From NCBI RefSeq assembly GCF_002259645.1, contig NZ_MWWV01000004.1, positions 341,493-405,492 of the forward strand: a DNA stretch of 64,000 nt, read 5' to 3'. The position numbers were made by a program, and so were the translations under genes. The notes beneath the pieces were generated by a model. That model had not been told where the DNA came from, did not search any database, and saw only the letters and a list, made by a program, of their open reading frames with translations. Source of the stretch: Bifidobacterium tissieri. Lineage in GTDB: Bacteria > Actinomycetota > Actinomycetes > Actinomycetales > Bifidobacteriaceae. Of the stretch, positions 9,754-18,463 are shown piece after piece; positions within the stretch are counted from its first letter, which is position 1; each line of letters opens with the position of its first letter.

Positions 9754-11112
9754 TCAGGGCAGGTCCTTTTCGGACAGCGTGCAGGTGTTGATCATTGTGG
9801 ATTTATCCGCATACCATTGCACGAATTCCGCGTCGGAAAGCCGGTCAAACCGTCCCTGGAATTCGGAGTACACCGGCTTGCCGCTCTCCTCCCCCACACC
9901 GACGGGGATCCGGGAACCACCGCTACGGAATGCAATGGACGATTCCAAAGCCATGACAATCTCATCACGTGCCATATCCTCGTCTGAGGATTGCTCATTG
10001 ACCGGGCATTCCTCCTGCCCGCTCAATCTATATGCCAATGACGAAATAATGACGTTCTGCGACTCATCCACGTTCTCTTCACCAGTGAACATTATGTACG
10101 TTGCACGAATATCGGATCGGGAATCAGAGCCATCAATCCGCGACCCAGAGTCTCCTTCGACCACCTGTAATCGTACCGATTCGGGAACGACTGTCAGCGT
10201 TCGTTTCATGGCCTGAGACAGCATATCCTCCATAATCGCATCAGCAGGATGCATACAAAGTTCAGCATTCTGTGTCACGGCTTTGCATACCAATCTGGCA
10301 GCGTCGCGCCTCACCAGAGGCGCGGGATTGACGAGAGAACCCACAACAATAGCTAACGACAGTATTGCGCATAGCCAAGCGGTTGCATCAGTCAATATTC
10401 GTTCGCCGTTGAGGTTCCGCCAGGATAGTCTGACTACAGCGCAGGAAAGCAATAGATACAACGCAATGCGCATCAGATTAGTCTGTGCAGTGACAGCCCA
10501 GCCCAATGTAGGGAAATCATCCATCCACACCGGCGCAGCCTGCAATGACGACAGACCCGTATTCACCAATACGGTCTGATTGACAAGCACGGGTAGCAGC
10601 ACAATGAACCCCATGATGGTCGGCACCAATACGACAGCCCACCGAGTGGAAAGCAACGCCCCCAGTGATATCGAGCAAACTGCGACACAGCACAGCACCA
10701 GGCAGCTGGATGACAACGACAACACATCTACGCTTCCCCACGAAGCACGATTCGCGACATGGATCGTCAGAGGTAGCAGTCCGATGATAAATCCGGAAAC
10801 TGCGACGAACACCAGTACCATCATTCGCGGAAGAAAAACACGAGAGTATCCTTGATATGCCATTCTCCCTACAACGACATTACGACCGCTGTGAGCTATA
10901 CCCAGATATCCTCCGATCATTCCAAGTATCAATATGCCAAACAACATACCTTCTCGACTAACGGTGACAAGAAATGACCATCGCGCAAATCCACCACTTA
11001 GATAACGCCAACCAGACATGACATAAGCGAAGGAAATAATAACAATTGCAAGTCCATAAAGACACCACTCACGTTGATTAACCCAATGATATTTCATAAA
11101 CAGTCTATTCAC
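9754..11112 (-). CDS. ABC transporter permease with extracytoplasmic domain
   Basis: 452 residues: seven or so membrane segments in the first 270 residues, a further segment near 255-275, then a roughly 170-residue soluble C-terminal region containing the pair VCKAVTQNAELC. This layout (ABC-2-like membrane part plus an outside domain) is seen in actinobacterial export systems linked to two-component regulators. The start overlaps the ATPase stop by four bases. Base composition is visibly more AT-rich than neighbouring core genes, hinting at acquisition. Probable role: export of, or immunity to, a peptide or lipid-targeting compound; this is an inference. Confidence 0.65.
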   Translation of the reverse strand: MNRLFMKYHWVNQREWCLYGLAIVIISFAYVMSGWRYLSGGFARWSFLVTVSREGMLFGILILGMIGGYLGIAHSGRNVVVGRMAYQGYSRVFLPRMMVLVFVAVSGFIIGLLPLTIHVANRASWGSVDVLSLSSSCLVLCCVAVCSISLGALLSTRWAVVLVPTIMGFIVLLPVLVNQTVLVNTGLSSLQAAPVWMDDFPTLGWAVTAQTNLMRIALYLLLSCAVVRLSWRNLNGERILTDATAWLCAILSLAIVVGSLVNPAPLVRRDAARLVCKAVTQNAELCMHPADAIMEDMLSQAMKRTLTVVPESVRLQVVEGDSGSRIDGSDSRSDIRATYIMFTGEENVDESQNVIISSLAYRLSGQEECPVNEQSSDEDMARDEIVMALESSIAFRSGGSRIPVGVGEESGKPVYSEFQGRFDRLSDAEFVQWYADKSTMINTCTLSEKDLP

Positions 11113-11840
11113 AATAAGACCTTGTCTTCGCTATTTACACTATCTGATTCGCATTGTTGCACATTGTCAATAACTCCAGATTCACCGGAATATAGACGAC
11201 CATTCATCAGCATCATGATGTTATCAGCAAATGATCCTAACTCCTCGACCAAATGAGAACTCATCACAATTGCCGATTCTCTACCCATCACAGAGATCAC
11301 ATGGTTCATTTGCCTTCGATGGGATTCGTCCAAGGCCACAGTAGGTTCATCAAGCAACAACACTTTAGGTCTATGAGCCGTGGCGCAAGCGAACCCCAAG
11401 CGCTGACGCTGACCTCCGGACAGCGTTTTTGCTCTCACATTGGTCACATCCAGCAAATCGACATTTTTCAAGGCATGATGCACCATAGTTGGCATGTCAT
11501 CCTCAGCGACGCCATGCGCCCATGCCGCATAGGCCACATTGTCCAAAACCGTAGCGCCACGTATAACATCGAAAGTCTGAGGCAGGTATCCCATCATGGA
11601 TCGGATTTTTGTCCTTCCCTGCTTATCAGCTATGTTCAATCCGTTAACACAAATCGTCCCAGTTTGAGGACTCCCCATCGTCGCCAGTACGTTCAACAAC
11701 GTGGTCTTTCCGGAACCATTCGCCCCGACGAGACCGGTAACCCCTAGCGAAATATTGAAATCAGCATGATCGATTACACGACGACGGCCATATGAAATCG
11801 AAAGATCATGACCACTGATCATTACTGTGTTTTGCTTCAT
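11109..11840 (-). CDS. ABC transporter ATP-binding protein
   Basis: 243-residue ATPase driving the membrane partners on each side. Walker A GANGSGKTTLLN near residue 40, Q-loop LPQTFDV, signature LSGGQRQRLGFA and Walker B VLLLDEPTVALDE are all intact. The Q-loop region and short length match the CcmA/drug- or bacteriocin-export type ATPase. It sits in the middle of a three-gene minus-strand operon (11857-12567, this gene, 9754-11112) facing a two-component system. Confidence 0.92.
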   Translation of the reverse strand: MKQNTVMISGHDLSISYGRRRVIDHADFNISLGVTGLVGANGSGKTTLLNVLATMGSPQTGTICVNGLNIADKQGRTKIRSMMGYLPQTFDVIRGATVLDNVAYAAWAHGVAEDDMPTMVHHALKNVDLLDVTNVRAKTLSGGQRQRLGFACATAHRPKVLLLDEPTVALDESHRRQMNHVISVMGRESAIVMSSHLVEELGSFADNIMMLMNGRLYSGESGVIDNVQQCESDSVNSEDKVLL

Positions 11841-11856
11841 TATCCAGACTCCTAAT

Positions 11857-12567
11857 TTATGATTTCATTGCAAAGAAATCGCCAATCAAGTTTCTGCTAC
11901 TCCATTTCCAGTAGCAAATCAACGCAAGTACATACAAAACAGCAACAATCAACATCCAAAGCATTACCAGACCATCCTCACTGACGCCAGTCAACGACAG
12001 AGGCGAACATGGTGCTATTGACGGAATGAGGGATAGCACTACATTAAAGACATATAGCATTACAACTATCAACGATCCAAGAATCTTTCCCAATAACGAA
12101 ATAGCAGCAATCGCACAGGATAGGAAAAACATCGCAGGTATTACATAAACGGAAAATCGATAATCGGAAATTACTTCAGAGAAAGACGCCGAACCTGTAG
12201 CATCCATGGAATCAATACCTGGAACATATTTTCTAGGCAAAATCGACAGTAATCTAACCGGGAGCAATACAGAGCCGATTATCAAAGCTCCAAGTACGAC
12301 GTATGCTGCCAATCCCACAAATCTTACATTTTCCAAAGCAATACCATCTATCCACGGCATGGGCGACGCCAGCATTGCTGCGGATACGACCCCCAGAACG
12401 ATCGGCAGCACGTTCACGGCCCTCAACCAAAGTTGCACACCGCTCACTGAAATTTGTATGGGCACGCCAATATGCCATCCATAGAAACAAGCCACATATG
12501 TCATCGCCATCATTAACGCGATCCACTCCACATGACGGCTCTTCGCCCACACCCAGACACCACTCAT
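11857..12567 (-). CDS. ABC transporter membrane subunit
   Basis: 236 residues with about six hydrophobic segments and no recognised motif. It begins the exporter operon, so it is probably the second permease subunit. The start at 12567 was chosen because GGAGAAGAGG lies just upstream (on the minus strand) and the N-terminal helix (VEWIALMMAMTYVACFYGW) follows at once; the open frame extends 46 codons further with no ribosome site. It lies 16 bp before the ATPase. AT-rich relative to flanking genes. Confidence 0.6.
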   Translation of the reverse strand: MSGVWVWAKSRHVEWIALMMAMTYVACFYGWHIGVPIQISVSGVQLWLRAVNVLPIVLGVVSAAMLASPMPWIDGIALENVRFVGLAAYVVLGALIIGSVLLPVRLLSILPRKYVPGIDSMDATGSASFSEVISDYRFSVYVIPAMFFLSCAIAAISLLGKILGSLIVVMLYVFNVVLSLIPSIAPCSPLSLTGVSEDGLVMLWMLIVAVLYVLALICYWKWSSRNLIGDFFAMKS

Positions 12568-12641
12568 ATCCTCTTCTCCAGCCGTACAAACAATCCCAGC
12601 TTTTCTGCAATGACAACAGATGAGTGAAGAAGATGGCAAGG

Positions 12642-12664
12642 CTTGCCGTGGGAGACACGGCAAG
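12642..12664. promoter_or_regulatory. inverted repeat in divergent promoter of ABC exporter and two-component system
   Basis: CTTGCCGTG (12642-12650) and CACGGCAAG (12656-12664) form a perfect 9-bp inverted repeat with a 5-bp spacer. It lies 75 bp upstream of the exporter operon and 30 bp upstream of the response regulator. NarL/LuxR-type regulators bind such repeats, so autoregulation is plausible. Confidence 0.55.
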
Positions 12665-12693
12665 GGGTGATGCGGTAGGGCAAATCGGGAATA

Positions 12694-13419
12694 ATGAGGA
12701 CTCATGAAATCAGCGAGCGCTATTGGCTCAGCAAGTCAGAAGGTATGTCAGGAAACATGCAGCAGAGTCAGACACCGATCAGCGTAGGCATTGTGGACAA
12801 CGATCCCTGTGCGCTACGCATATTGACTGCGATCGTCGCAGCAATCCACAATTGCAGACTGCTGTGGACCTGCGGCACGGGAGCGACCGCGATTCAGCGA
12901 TGTCTTTCCCAGAAGGGGCGAACGCCCGACGTACTCATCGTGGATATGTCGCTCGACGACATGCCGGGAACCACCGTATGCGAGACCGTAAAAACGGTCT
13001 CCCGCAATATCACGGTAATCGCAATTACCGCATACTCCGCGCACCGATATCAGGAAGCATCATCCAGAGCCGGCGCATACACGCTGATCACCAAGGATCA
13101 CCTCAATACGGATCTCCCCAAAGTCATCCACGATATAGCAAATGGCCTTCCCTCAGACATGATTCCACACTCCCCCGAACGATCGATCAGCCATGCGACC
13201 TCCTCGGAGGAACACCATGACTACGACAAAGCGCTATCGGAACGCGAACAGAAAACGCTTGGACTGTATGCCGAAGGCTATTCCACGCGCGATATCGCAA
13301 CGACCATGAACATCAGCGAATCAACCGTGTATTCCTATCAAAATAGAGCCGTCAGCAAACTGCACGCCCGCAATCTCGCCCATGCGATTGCCTTGGGAGC
13401 CAGAAAAGGATTGTGGTAG
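12694..13419 (+). CDS. response regulator, NarL/LuxR family
   Basis: Receiver domain (starting at ISVGIVDNDP, phosphorylation site in DVLIVDMSLDD, conserved Lys in TLITKDH) joined to a C-terminal LuxR-type helix-turn-helix (LSEREQKTLGLYAEGYSTRDIATTMNISESTVYSYQNRAVSKL). It overlaps or abuts the kinase gene. Three start codons are possible (12694, 12745, 12757); the ATG at 12757 has the best ribosome site (AGGAAAC), so the true protein may be 21 residues shorter. Likely controls the divergent ABC exporter. Confidence 0.9.
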   Translation: MRTHEISERYWLSKSEGMSGNMQQSQTPISVGIVDNDPCALRILTAIVAAIHNCRLLWTCGTGATAIQRCLSQKGRTPDVLIVDMSLDDMPGTTVCETVKTVSRNITVIAITAYSAHRYQEASSRAGAYTLITKDHLNTDLPKVIHDIANGLPSDMIPHSPERSISHATSSEEHHDYDKALSEREQKTLGLYAEGYSTRDIATTMNISESTVYSYQNRAVSKLHARNLAHAIALGARKGLW

Positions 13420-13421
13420 AC

Positions 13422-14687
13422 ATGGCCTACGTTCCCGATAATTCACATACACGTGCACACGCACGACGATCTTCATTCAGACAGGCCCTGCACCGTCTGA
13501 TATCACGGCATTGGCGCAATTGGCATGTCATCATCTGCATCGCCCTTGCCGTAATGACGGTTGTGGAAACGATCGGATTCATGATTTACGGCATCGTATC
13601 TGCCAAACCAGCCGTCGCGCTCTGTCTTACGTCGGCCTTGACCGTGGCATTGCTTCCGCGATTGCCGCGGATCACGCCGTGGTTTTTGCTGATCCTGTAT
13701 GCATTGGGCGATATTTCAGCACTCACCATGCCCAGCGCCATGTTTTTGAGTGCATTGTTTTCCATCGCATGGCTCACCTATCATTCCGCGTGGCGGGGAT
13801 TCATCGGCGCACTGATACCGGTGACGGCATCGATGACCGTCATTCTTTCCGAAGGCGGATATATCCCATGGATTATCGCTTCGACGACCCAATATGCATG
13901 TTGGTATTTCTCCTTTATGGGCGTCGGATTATGGGTGCGGAAAACCAGAGCATACGAATTACTGAAAAATCAGCAGCAACAGAGGCGACTGTCGGAGCAG
14001 TTGCAGATGCATCTCCACGACTCCGCCGCGAACGATCTGGCGTATGCACTCACGATGATCGATCTGCGAACGTCGAACGGCGATGCCGATCATGCTCAGG
14101 ATCGGGAGACGCTGCTCGCGGTCCGGGATGCCTGCGAGGATGCCTTGCAGCAGGTCCGTAGGGCGATCGACGTGGTCCGGGACAGTGATGGAACAGTCAT
14201 GGATTTCTCTGATACCGCTACCAATACTGCGACGAATGTCGATTCCTCCGACTGGCTGCATCAGATCCGCATCATGATCGACGACTGCGAGCGGCAGCTT
14301 CAGGAGCTGGGATTCCGTGGTACCGGCATTGTATCCGGCGAGGGGCATACGACTCCGAGCAACGACTCACGCGATATGATCATCTCGTTCATCCATGAGA
14401 TCTATGGCAATATCCTCAAGCACGCAGATCCGAAGGAATATCACATCGTCGCCATACAGCCCATGCCGAATGGCGTCGTTATCTCGTCCTCGAACATTCG
14501 TCGTCACAAGGGGTTCGGTCCGTCGGCATGCGATCAGGGAGGAACTGGACTGCAACGCTATGAGCGCCAATTGGCTCAGGTCGGCGGAACGTTGGACATT
14601 CTCGAGGACGACAATGAGTGGTCGATAACGGCGCTGATCCCGTATTGTCAGTCGGGACAACACACAGGCGGATCGCAGATGCTATGA
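13422..14687 (+). CDS. sensor histidine kinase
   Basis: 421 residues: five or six membrane helices (about 28-165), a short linker, the dimerisation/phosphorylation helix QMHLHDSAANDLAYALTMIDL and an HATPase domain with N-box (HEIYGNILKHADP) and G-box (GGTGLQRYERQLAQVGG). No large outside sensor domain is visible, so the membrane part itself probably senses an envelope signal, as in intramembrane-sensing kinases. The ATG is two bases after the response regulator stop; an in-frame GTG at 13413 would overlap it. Confidence 0.88.
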   Translation: MAYVPDNSHTRAHARRSSFRQALHRLISRHWRNWHVIICIALAVMTVVETIGFMIYGIVSAKPAVALCLTSALTVALLPRLPRITPWFLLILYALGDISALTMPSAMFLSALFSIAWLTYHSAWRGFIGALIPVTASMTVILSEGGYIPWIIASTTQYACWYFSFMGVGLWVRKTRAYELLKNQQQQRRLSEQLQMHLHDSAANDLAYALTMIDLRTSNGDADHAQDRETLLAVRDACEDALQQVRRAIDVVRDSDGTVMDFSDTATNTATNVDSSDWLHQIRIMIDDCERQLQELGFRGTGIVSGEGHTTPSNDSRDMIISFIHEIYGNILKHADPKEYHIVAIQPMPNGVVISSSNIRRHKGFGPSACDQGGTGLQRYERQLAQVGGTLDILEDDNEWSITALIPYCQSGQHTGGSQML

Positions 14688-14797
14688 TTTAGATCGTTCA
14701 AGATAATGCGTACGAACGTACACATTTGCCATGTCGCCATGTCCGACAGGCAGTTGGATGGCAACATGATACAAACGCCACGACAAGGAAGTGAACG

Positions 14798-15538
14798 ATG
14801 AGCGACGAAGCCACGCAGACGAACACGAACGTGCAGAACACGCCGAGCGCACCCGCGCAGCCAGAGCCCTCCGCACAGACCGCATCGAAGTACCCTCCGG
14901 TGGAGTTGCGCACCCCGCGTGCCAGCGAGCGCGAGGAGATGCTGAACGGCAAGCTGTACGACGCCTCCGATCCCGAACTGGACGCGTTGCGCCGCAAGGC
15001 CGGCGATCTATGCACCAGGTTCAACGGCCTGTCTCGCGACGACACCAAGACTCGCGCGGCCGTTCTTGACGAACTGCTGCCCGGTCACGGTGAAAACCTC
15101 GATGTGATGGGACCGGTGTTCTTCGACTACGGTTGCCACACCACGATCGGTGATCGCGTGTTTGCGAATTTCAACTTCACCGTGCTGGATTGCGCGCCGG
15201 TGACGATCGGCAACGATGTGCTGTTCGGGCCGAATGTGTCGCTGCTGCCGCCGATGCATCCGCTGCGCTGGCAGGATCGTAATGTGCGTACGCGCGAGGA
15301 TGGCACGGCATATGACTATGAGTACGGTCGACCGATCGTCATTGGTTCGAACTGCTGGTTCGGCGGCAATGTGACCGTGCTGGGCGGTGTGACCATCGGC
15401 GACGGTTGCGTGATCGGCGCAGGTGCCGTGGTGACGAAGGACATTCCGGCGAATTCGGTGGCGGTAGGCAATCCAGCGCGTGTGATCAAGACGATCTCCG
15501 ACGCGGATGCCGCGGAACTGCAGGAATACGCGCAGTAG
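14798..15538 (+). CDS. sugar O-acetyltransferase (maltose/galactoside acetyltransferase type)
   Basis: 246 residues. A low-complexity 35-residue N-terminal extension (Thr/Gln/Ala/Pro-rich) precedes the Mac domain (SEREEMLNGKLYDASDPEL) and a left-handed beta-helix with hexapeptide repeats (IGDRVFANFNF, IGNDVLFGPNV, IGSNCWFGGNVTVLGGVTIGDGCVIGAGAVV). The active-site His is probably in MHPLR. Transfers acetyl from acetyl-CoA to a sugar in the cytoplasm. GGAAG precedes the ATG. A second member is at 53547-54233. The coding tail QEYAQ is followed by a duplicated copy beyond the stop codon. Confidence 0.88.
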   Translation: MSDEATQTNTNVQNTPSAPAQPEPSAQTASKYPPVELRTPRASEREEMLNGKLYDASDPELDALRRKAGDLCTRFNGLSRDDTKTRAAVLDELLPGHGENLDVMGPVFFDYGCHTTIGDRVFANFNFTVLDCAPVTIGNDVLFGPNVSLLPPMHPLRWQDRNVRTREDGTAYDYEYGRPIVIGSNCWFGGNVTVLGGVTIGDGCVIGAGAVVTKDIPANSVAVGNPARVIKTISDADAAELQEYAQ

Positions 15539-15594
15539 CAGGAATACGCGCCGCAGTGAAGTATGCACGGCAGCAGGAATACGTGCGGCAGTGG
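15520..15594 (+). repeat. three copies of GCAGGAATACG around the acetyltransferase stop
   Basis: GCAGGAATACG occurs at 15520, 15538 and 15573. Copy one encodes the last residues and stop codon of the acetyltransferase; copy two would encode QEYAPQ in the same frame after the stop. This looks like local duplication of the gene end. Confidence 0.6.
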
Positions 15595-15697
15595 CGTGAC
15601 TGCACATTCGTCAATGCCGTCAATACATGCATGAACCCCCGTTCGGTGTTGGCCGACGAGGGTTCTGCATGTTCGCGTTGGTGTTATTTCGCCGCCG

Positions 15698-16612
15698 CTA
15701 TTTCGCCATTTTCAAGGCGAACAGGTAGCGCGGTCGACCGGTGAGATCGTTGCCGGTTCGAGCCTCGCCGAATCCGTGCGTCAGCACGTACTCACACAGC
15801 GCATCGCCCTGGCTGATGTCATGTTCCATCACCAGTGCGCCACCGTCGCGCAATAGTGTCGCCGAGCGGTCGATGATGCGTTCGGGGATGCGCAGTCCGT
15901 CCGCCGATCCTCCGTACAGTGCGAGTTCGGGATCATGGTCGCGCACTTCGGGCTGTTCGGGGATCTCGGATTCGGGGATGTACGGCGGGTTCGTGATCAC
16001 CAGATCGACGCTGCCGTCGAGATCACGCAACGTTTTGTCCGCAGTGGCGTCGCCGAGTACGAGATGATAGCGGTCCACCACATCGGGATGGTCGTGAATG
16101 ACTCGCTGTCGATTGCGCTCCGTCCACGTATATGTGGTTTCACTGAGTTCCACGGCCCACACGTCACCGTTTGGCACCTCGACCGCCACCGACAGGCCGA
16201 TGATGCCGCTGCCGGCGCACAGATCGACCACACGAGGATGCTGCACGTCGACCGTCGCCAGCCAATCCAATCCGGCCTGCACCACGATCTCGGTCTCCGG
16301 ACGCGGGATGAACACGCCGGGACCGACCTCGACCTCAAGATATCGGAAGGGCGCGATGCCGACGATGTACTGCAACGGCTCGCGCGCGGCACGCCGTTCG
16401 ATCATGGCACGGTATGTGGCGCGGTCGAACGACGGCGGCAGATCACGGCCCATCAGCATGATCATGTCGAGATCACGCAACGATATTCCGGCCGCGTGCG
16501 CCATCAGCAGTTTGGCATCATGCTCGGGCGTATCCACGCCGGCGCGACGCAGAACGTCGGACGCGCTGTGCATTAAGCGCGCGGCATCGGTCGTCTCACT
16601 CGAAAATGTCAT
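15698..16612 (-). CDS. prmC: peptide chain release factor N5-glutamine methyltransferase
   Basis: Methylates the Gln of the GGQ motif in RF1/RF2 using SAM. 304 residues from the ATG at 16612: an N-terminal helical domain and a Rossmann methyltransferase domain with VVDLCAGSGIIGLSVA (SAM site) and the substrate motif DLVITNPPYIPESE. The start was chosen because upstream in-frame codons run into a palindrome and the prfA terminator. Its substrate gene prfA lies immediately upstream, but a terminator and two palindromes separate them, so prmC may have its own promoter. Confidence 0.93.
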   Translation of the reverse strand: MTFSSETTDAARLMHSASDVLRRAGVDTPEHDAKLLMAHAAGISLRDLDMIMLMGRDLPPSFDRATYRAMIERRAAREPLQYIVGIAPFRYLEVEVGPGVFIPRPETEIVVQAGLDWLATVDVQHPRVVDLCAGSGIIGLSVAVEVPNGDVWAVELSETTYTWTERNRQRVIHDHPDVVDRYHLVLGDATADKTLRDLDGSVDLVITNPPYIPESEIPEQPEVRDHDPELALYGGSADGLRIPERIIDRSATLLRDGGALVMEHDISQGDALCEYVLTHGFGEARTGNDLTGRPRYLFALKMAK

Positions 16613-16632
16613 GCTTCCAGAATCCCACCTTC

Positions 16633-16650
16633 TTAGTGTGATCACACTAA
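16633..16650. promoter_or_regulatory. 18-bp perfect palindrome upstream of prmC
   Basis: TTAGTGTGATCACACTAA is perfectly self-complementary and lies 20 bp upstream of the prmC start, directly after the prfA terminator T-run. Its length and symmetry suit an operator for a dimeric repressor. Confidence 0.6.
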
Positions 16651-16692
16651 AAAAACAGGACCCTTGGAATTTCAAGGATTTCAGCCTGTTCA
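16651..16692 (-). terminator. Rho-independent terminator of prfA
   Basis: On the minus strand AACAGG pairs with CCTGTT and CCTTG with CAAGG in a two-part stem, followed by seven T residues, starting about 35 bp after the prfA stop. It is flanked on each side by a copy of the TGTGATCACA palindrome. Confidence 0.75.
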
Positions 16693-16697
16693 GCCAG

Positions 16698-16715
16698 TTA
16701 GCGTGATCACACTAA
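16698..16715. promoter_or_regulatory. second copy of the palindrome, downstream of prfA
   Basis: TTAGCGTGATCACACTAA differs from the copy at 16633-16650 by one base. The centres are 65 bp apart, with the terminator between them. It lies 11 bp after the prfA stop codon. Confidence 0.55.
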
Positions 16716-16725
16716 GGAAGTTGCT

Positions 16726-17817
16726 TTACTGCTTGTCGGCCTGGGCGAGGCGTGCGGCCTCGTCGGCCTGGATGTCGGAGTCGATCACGGCCTGCAGGTC
16801 GCCGTCGAGCACCTGGTCGAGGTTGTACGCCTTGTAGTTCGTACGATGATCGACGATGCGGTTCTCCGGGAAGTTGTATGTGCGGATGCGTTCGGAACGG
16901 TCCAGCGAACGCACCTGCGAGTGACGCATGTCGGCGGCCTCGGCGGCCTCCTGCTCGTGCTTCATGGCCAGCAGTCGGGACTTGAGCACGCGCAACGCGG
17001 CGGCACGGTTCTGGATCTGCGACTTCTCGTCCTGCATGCTCACCACGATGCCCGTAGGGATATGCGTCATGCGCACGGCGGAGTACGTGGTGTTCACGGA
17101 CTGTCCGCCGGGGCCGGAGCTCATGAAGATGTCGATCTTGAGGTCCTTCGGATCGATTTCGATCTCATCGTCATCGTCGTCGGCTTCGGGGAACACGATC
17201 ACGCCGGCCGCGGACGTCTGGATGCGCCCCTGCGATTCGGTGACGGGGATGCGCTGCACGCGATGCACGCCGCCCTCGTACTTGAGCGAGGCCCATACGC
17301 CGTCGGCGGGGGCCACGGTTCCCTTGGCACGAATGGCGATCTGCACGTCCTTCACGCCGCCAAGCTCGGTGCCGTTCTGGCTCTGGATCTCGCACGACCA
17401 TCCGCGGCGTTCCGCATAACGCGTGTACATGCGCAGCAGATCGCCGGCGAACAGTGCGGCCTCCTCGCCGCCGGCACCGGCCTTGATCTCCATGATCGTG
17501 TCACGGGCGTCGTCCGGATCGCGCGGAATCAGTGCGGTACGCAGCTTTTCGCGTGCCTCGGGAAGTTCACTCTCCAGCTTCTTCGCCTCGTCGGCGAAGT
17601 CGGGGTCTTCGGAGGCCATTTCCTTGGCGGCCTCATAGTCGTCGTTGATCGTCATGTACCGCTGGTATGCGGAGACGATCACGCTCAGCTCGGCATGGCG
17701 ACGACCGAGTTTGCGCATTTTCTCGGGGTCGGACGCCACTTCGGGCTGGCTCATTTCCTGTTCGATCTTGTGATATTCGTCAACCGCGGTCTTCGCCGCC
17801 GGGAATTCTTCCGCCAT
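16726..17817 (-). CDS. prfA: peptide chain release factor 1
   Basis: Recognises UAA and UAG stop codons and triggers release of the peptide. 363 residues, full length, with an RF1-type codon-recognition region and the catalytic loop [17 protein letters not shown] (GGQ about residue 237). Upstream is rpmE, as in many Actinobacteria. The Shine-Dalgarno region is weak (AAAGCGAAC). Its modification enzyme PrmC is encoded next downstream. Confidence 0.97.
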   Translation of the reverse strand: MAEEFPAAKTAVDEYHKIEQEMSQPEVASDPEKMRKLGRRHAELSVIVSAYQRYMTINDDYEAAKEMASEDPDFADEAKKLESELPEAREKLRTALIPRDPDDARDTIMEIKAGAGGEEAALFAGDLLRMYTRYAERRGWSCEIQSQNGTELGGVKDVQIAIRAKGTVAPADGVWASLKYEGGVHRVQRIPVTESQGRIQTSAAGVIVFPEADDDDDEIEIDPKDLKIDIFMSSGPGGQSVNTTYSAVRMTHIPTGIVVSMQDEKSQIQNRAAALRVLKSRLLAMKHEQEAAEAADMRHSQVRSLDRSERIRTYNFPENRIVDHRTNYKAYNLDQVLDGDLQAVIDSDIQADEAARLAQADKQ

Positions 17818-17901
17818 GTTCGCTTTCCGTTCTCTGTGCAGGTCGTGTCTGCGGTTCCAATCGTGGTCAACCTGCCGTGGTCAAACCTTGTTCAAGCATA
17901 C

Positions 17902-17953
17902 AAAAACGCCAGTCCCGCGGATGGGCCGAAAGGGCCCGGACGGGACTGGCGTT
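17902..17953 (-). terminator. Rho-independent terminator of rpmE
   Basis: On the minus strand AACGCCAGTCCCG and CGGGACTGGCGTT pair around an inner GGCCC/GGGCC hairpin, followed by TTTTTG. It starts about 10 bp after the rpmE stop, so prfA is probably transcribed separately. Confidence 0.85.
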
Positions 17954-17963
17954 GCAACGTCTG

Positions 17964-18176
17964 CTACTTGGCCTTCTTGCCGTAACGACGCTCGAAGCGA
18001 GCCACGCGACCACCGGTGTCCAGAATCTTCTGCTTGCCGGTGTAGAACGGGTGGCACTTGGCACACACGTCGGCCGTGATGTGGCCGGAGGTGATGGTCG
18101 AACGGGTCACGAAGGTGTTGCCGCACGAGCACACGACCTCAGTGGGCACGTATTCGGGATGAATACCCTGCTGCAT
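17964..18176 (-). CDS. rpmE: 50S ribosomal protein L31 (zinc form)
   Basis: 70 residues of the large ribosomal subunit. Zinc-binding cysteines are present at CSCG near residue 16 and in [13 protein letters not shown] near 37-49, so this is the C+ paralogue. TAGGAGT lies four bases before the ATG. The C-terminal basic tail ERRYGKKAK is typical. Confidence 0.95.
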   Translation of the reverse strand: MQQGIHPEYVPTEVVCSCGNTFVTRSTITSGHITADVCAKCHPFYTGKQKILDTGGRVARFERRYGKKAK

Positions 18177-18280
18177 GATTACTCCTAGGATCTATTTCAG
18201 GACCGGGTCGCCGTACCCCAATGGCATGACGTGAACCGGAACCTATGGGATTATACGCGCAAGTCTGGATTACGACAAGC

Positions 18281-18330
18281 CGGCATAACGACGGCACGAT
18301 AACGGTACGATAGCGGCACGATAACGGCAT
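18281..18330. repeat. degenerate 11-bp tandem repeat
   Basis: Three adjacent units of the form YACGATARCGG (CACGATAACGG, TACGATAGCGG, CACGATAACGG), preceded by a more degenerate copy. It lies in the 287-bp gap between rpmE and the aminotransferase; no gene overlaps it. Confidence 0.55.
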
Positions 18331-18338
18331 GAAAAACG

Positions 18339-18365
18339 CCCCGGCAGGGATTCGAACCCCGTCGA
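18339..18365 (-). pseudogene. tRNA T-arm-like fragment
   Basis: On the minus strand CGGGG-TTCGAAT-CCCTG forms a T-stem and loop with the invariant TTCGAAT loop, followed by CCGGGGC that resembles an acceptor strand. No matching 5' half, anticodon arm or CCA is found upstream. It may be a remnant left by an integration event or a chance match. Confidence 0.35.
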
Positions 18366-18463
18366 GGCGCTGCAATTCTCATTAATCCGGCCCGAGGCGG
18401 CGGAGAGAGAGGAGATCCAGTCGCTTCGGGCAAGTGTGTGATATGGGCCGTATGGCCCGACCG

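Noticed and set aside
9754..14687. Possible lantibiotic biosynthesis cluster around the ABC exporter and two-component system.
   Set aside because: No precursor peptide, LanB/LanC/LanM-like or protease gene is present in the interval; only sensing and export or immunity are supported.
18335..18440. Possible tmRNA or full tRNA-Ser on the minus strand ending at the T-arm-like fragment.
   Set aside because: No matching acceptor 5' strand, no anticodon arm, no tag reading frame and no CCA.
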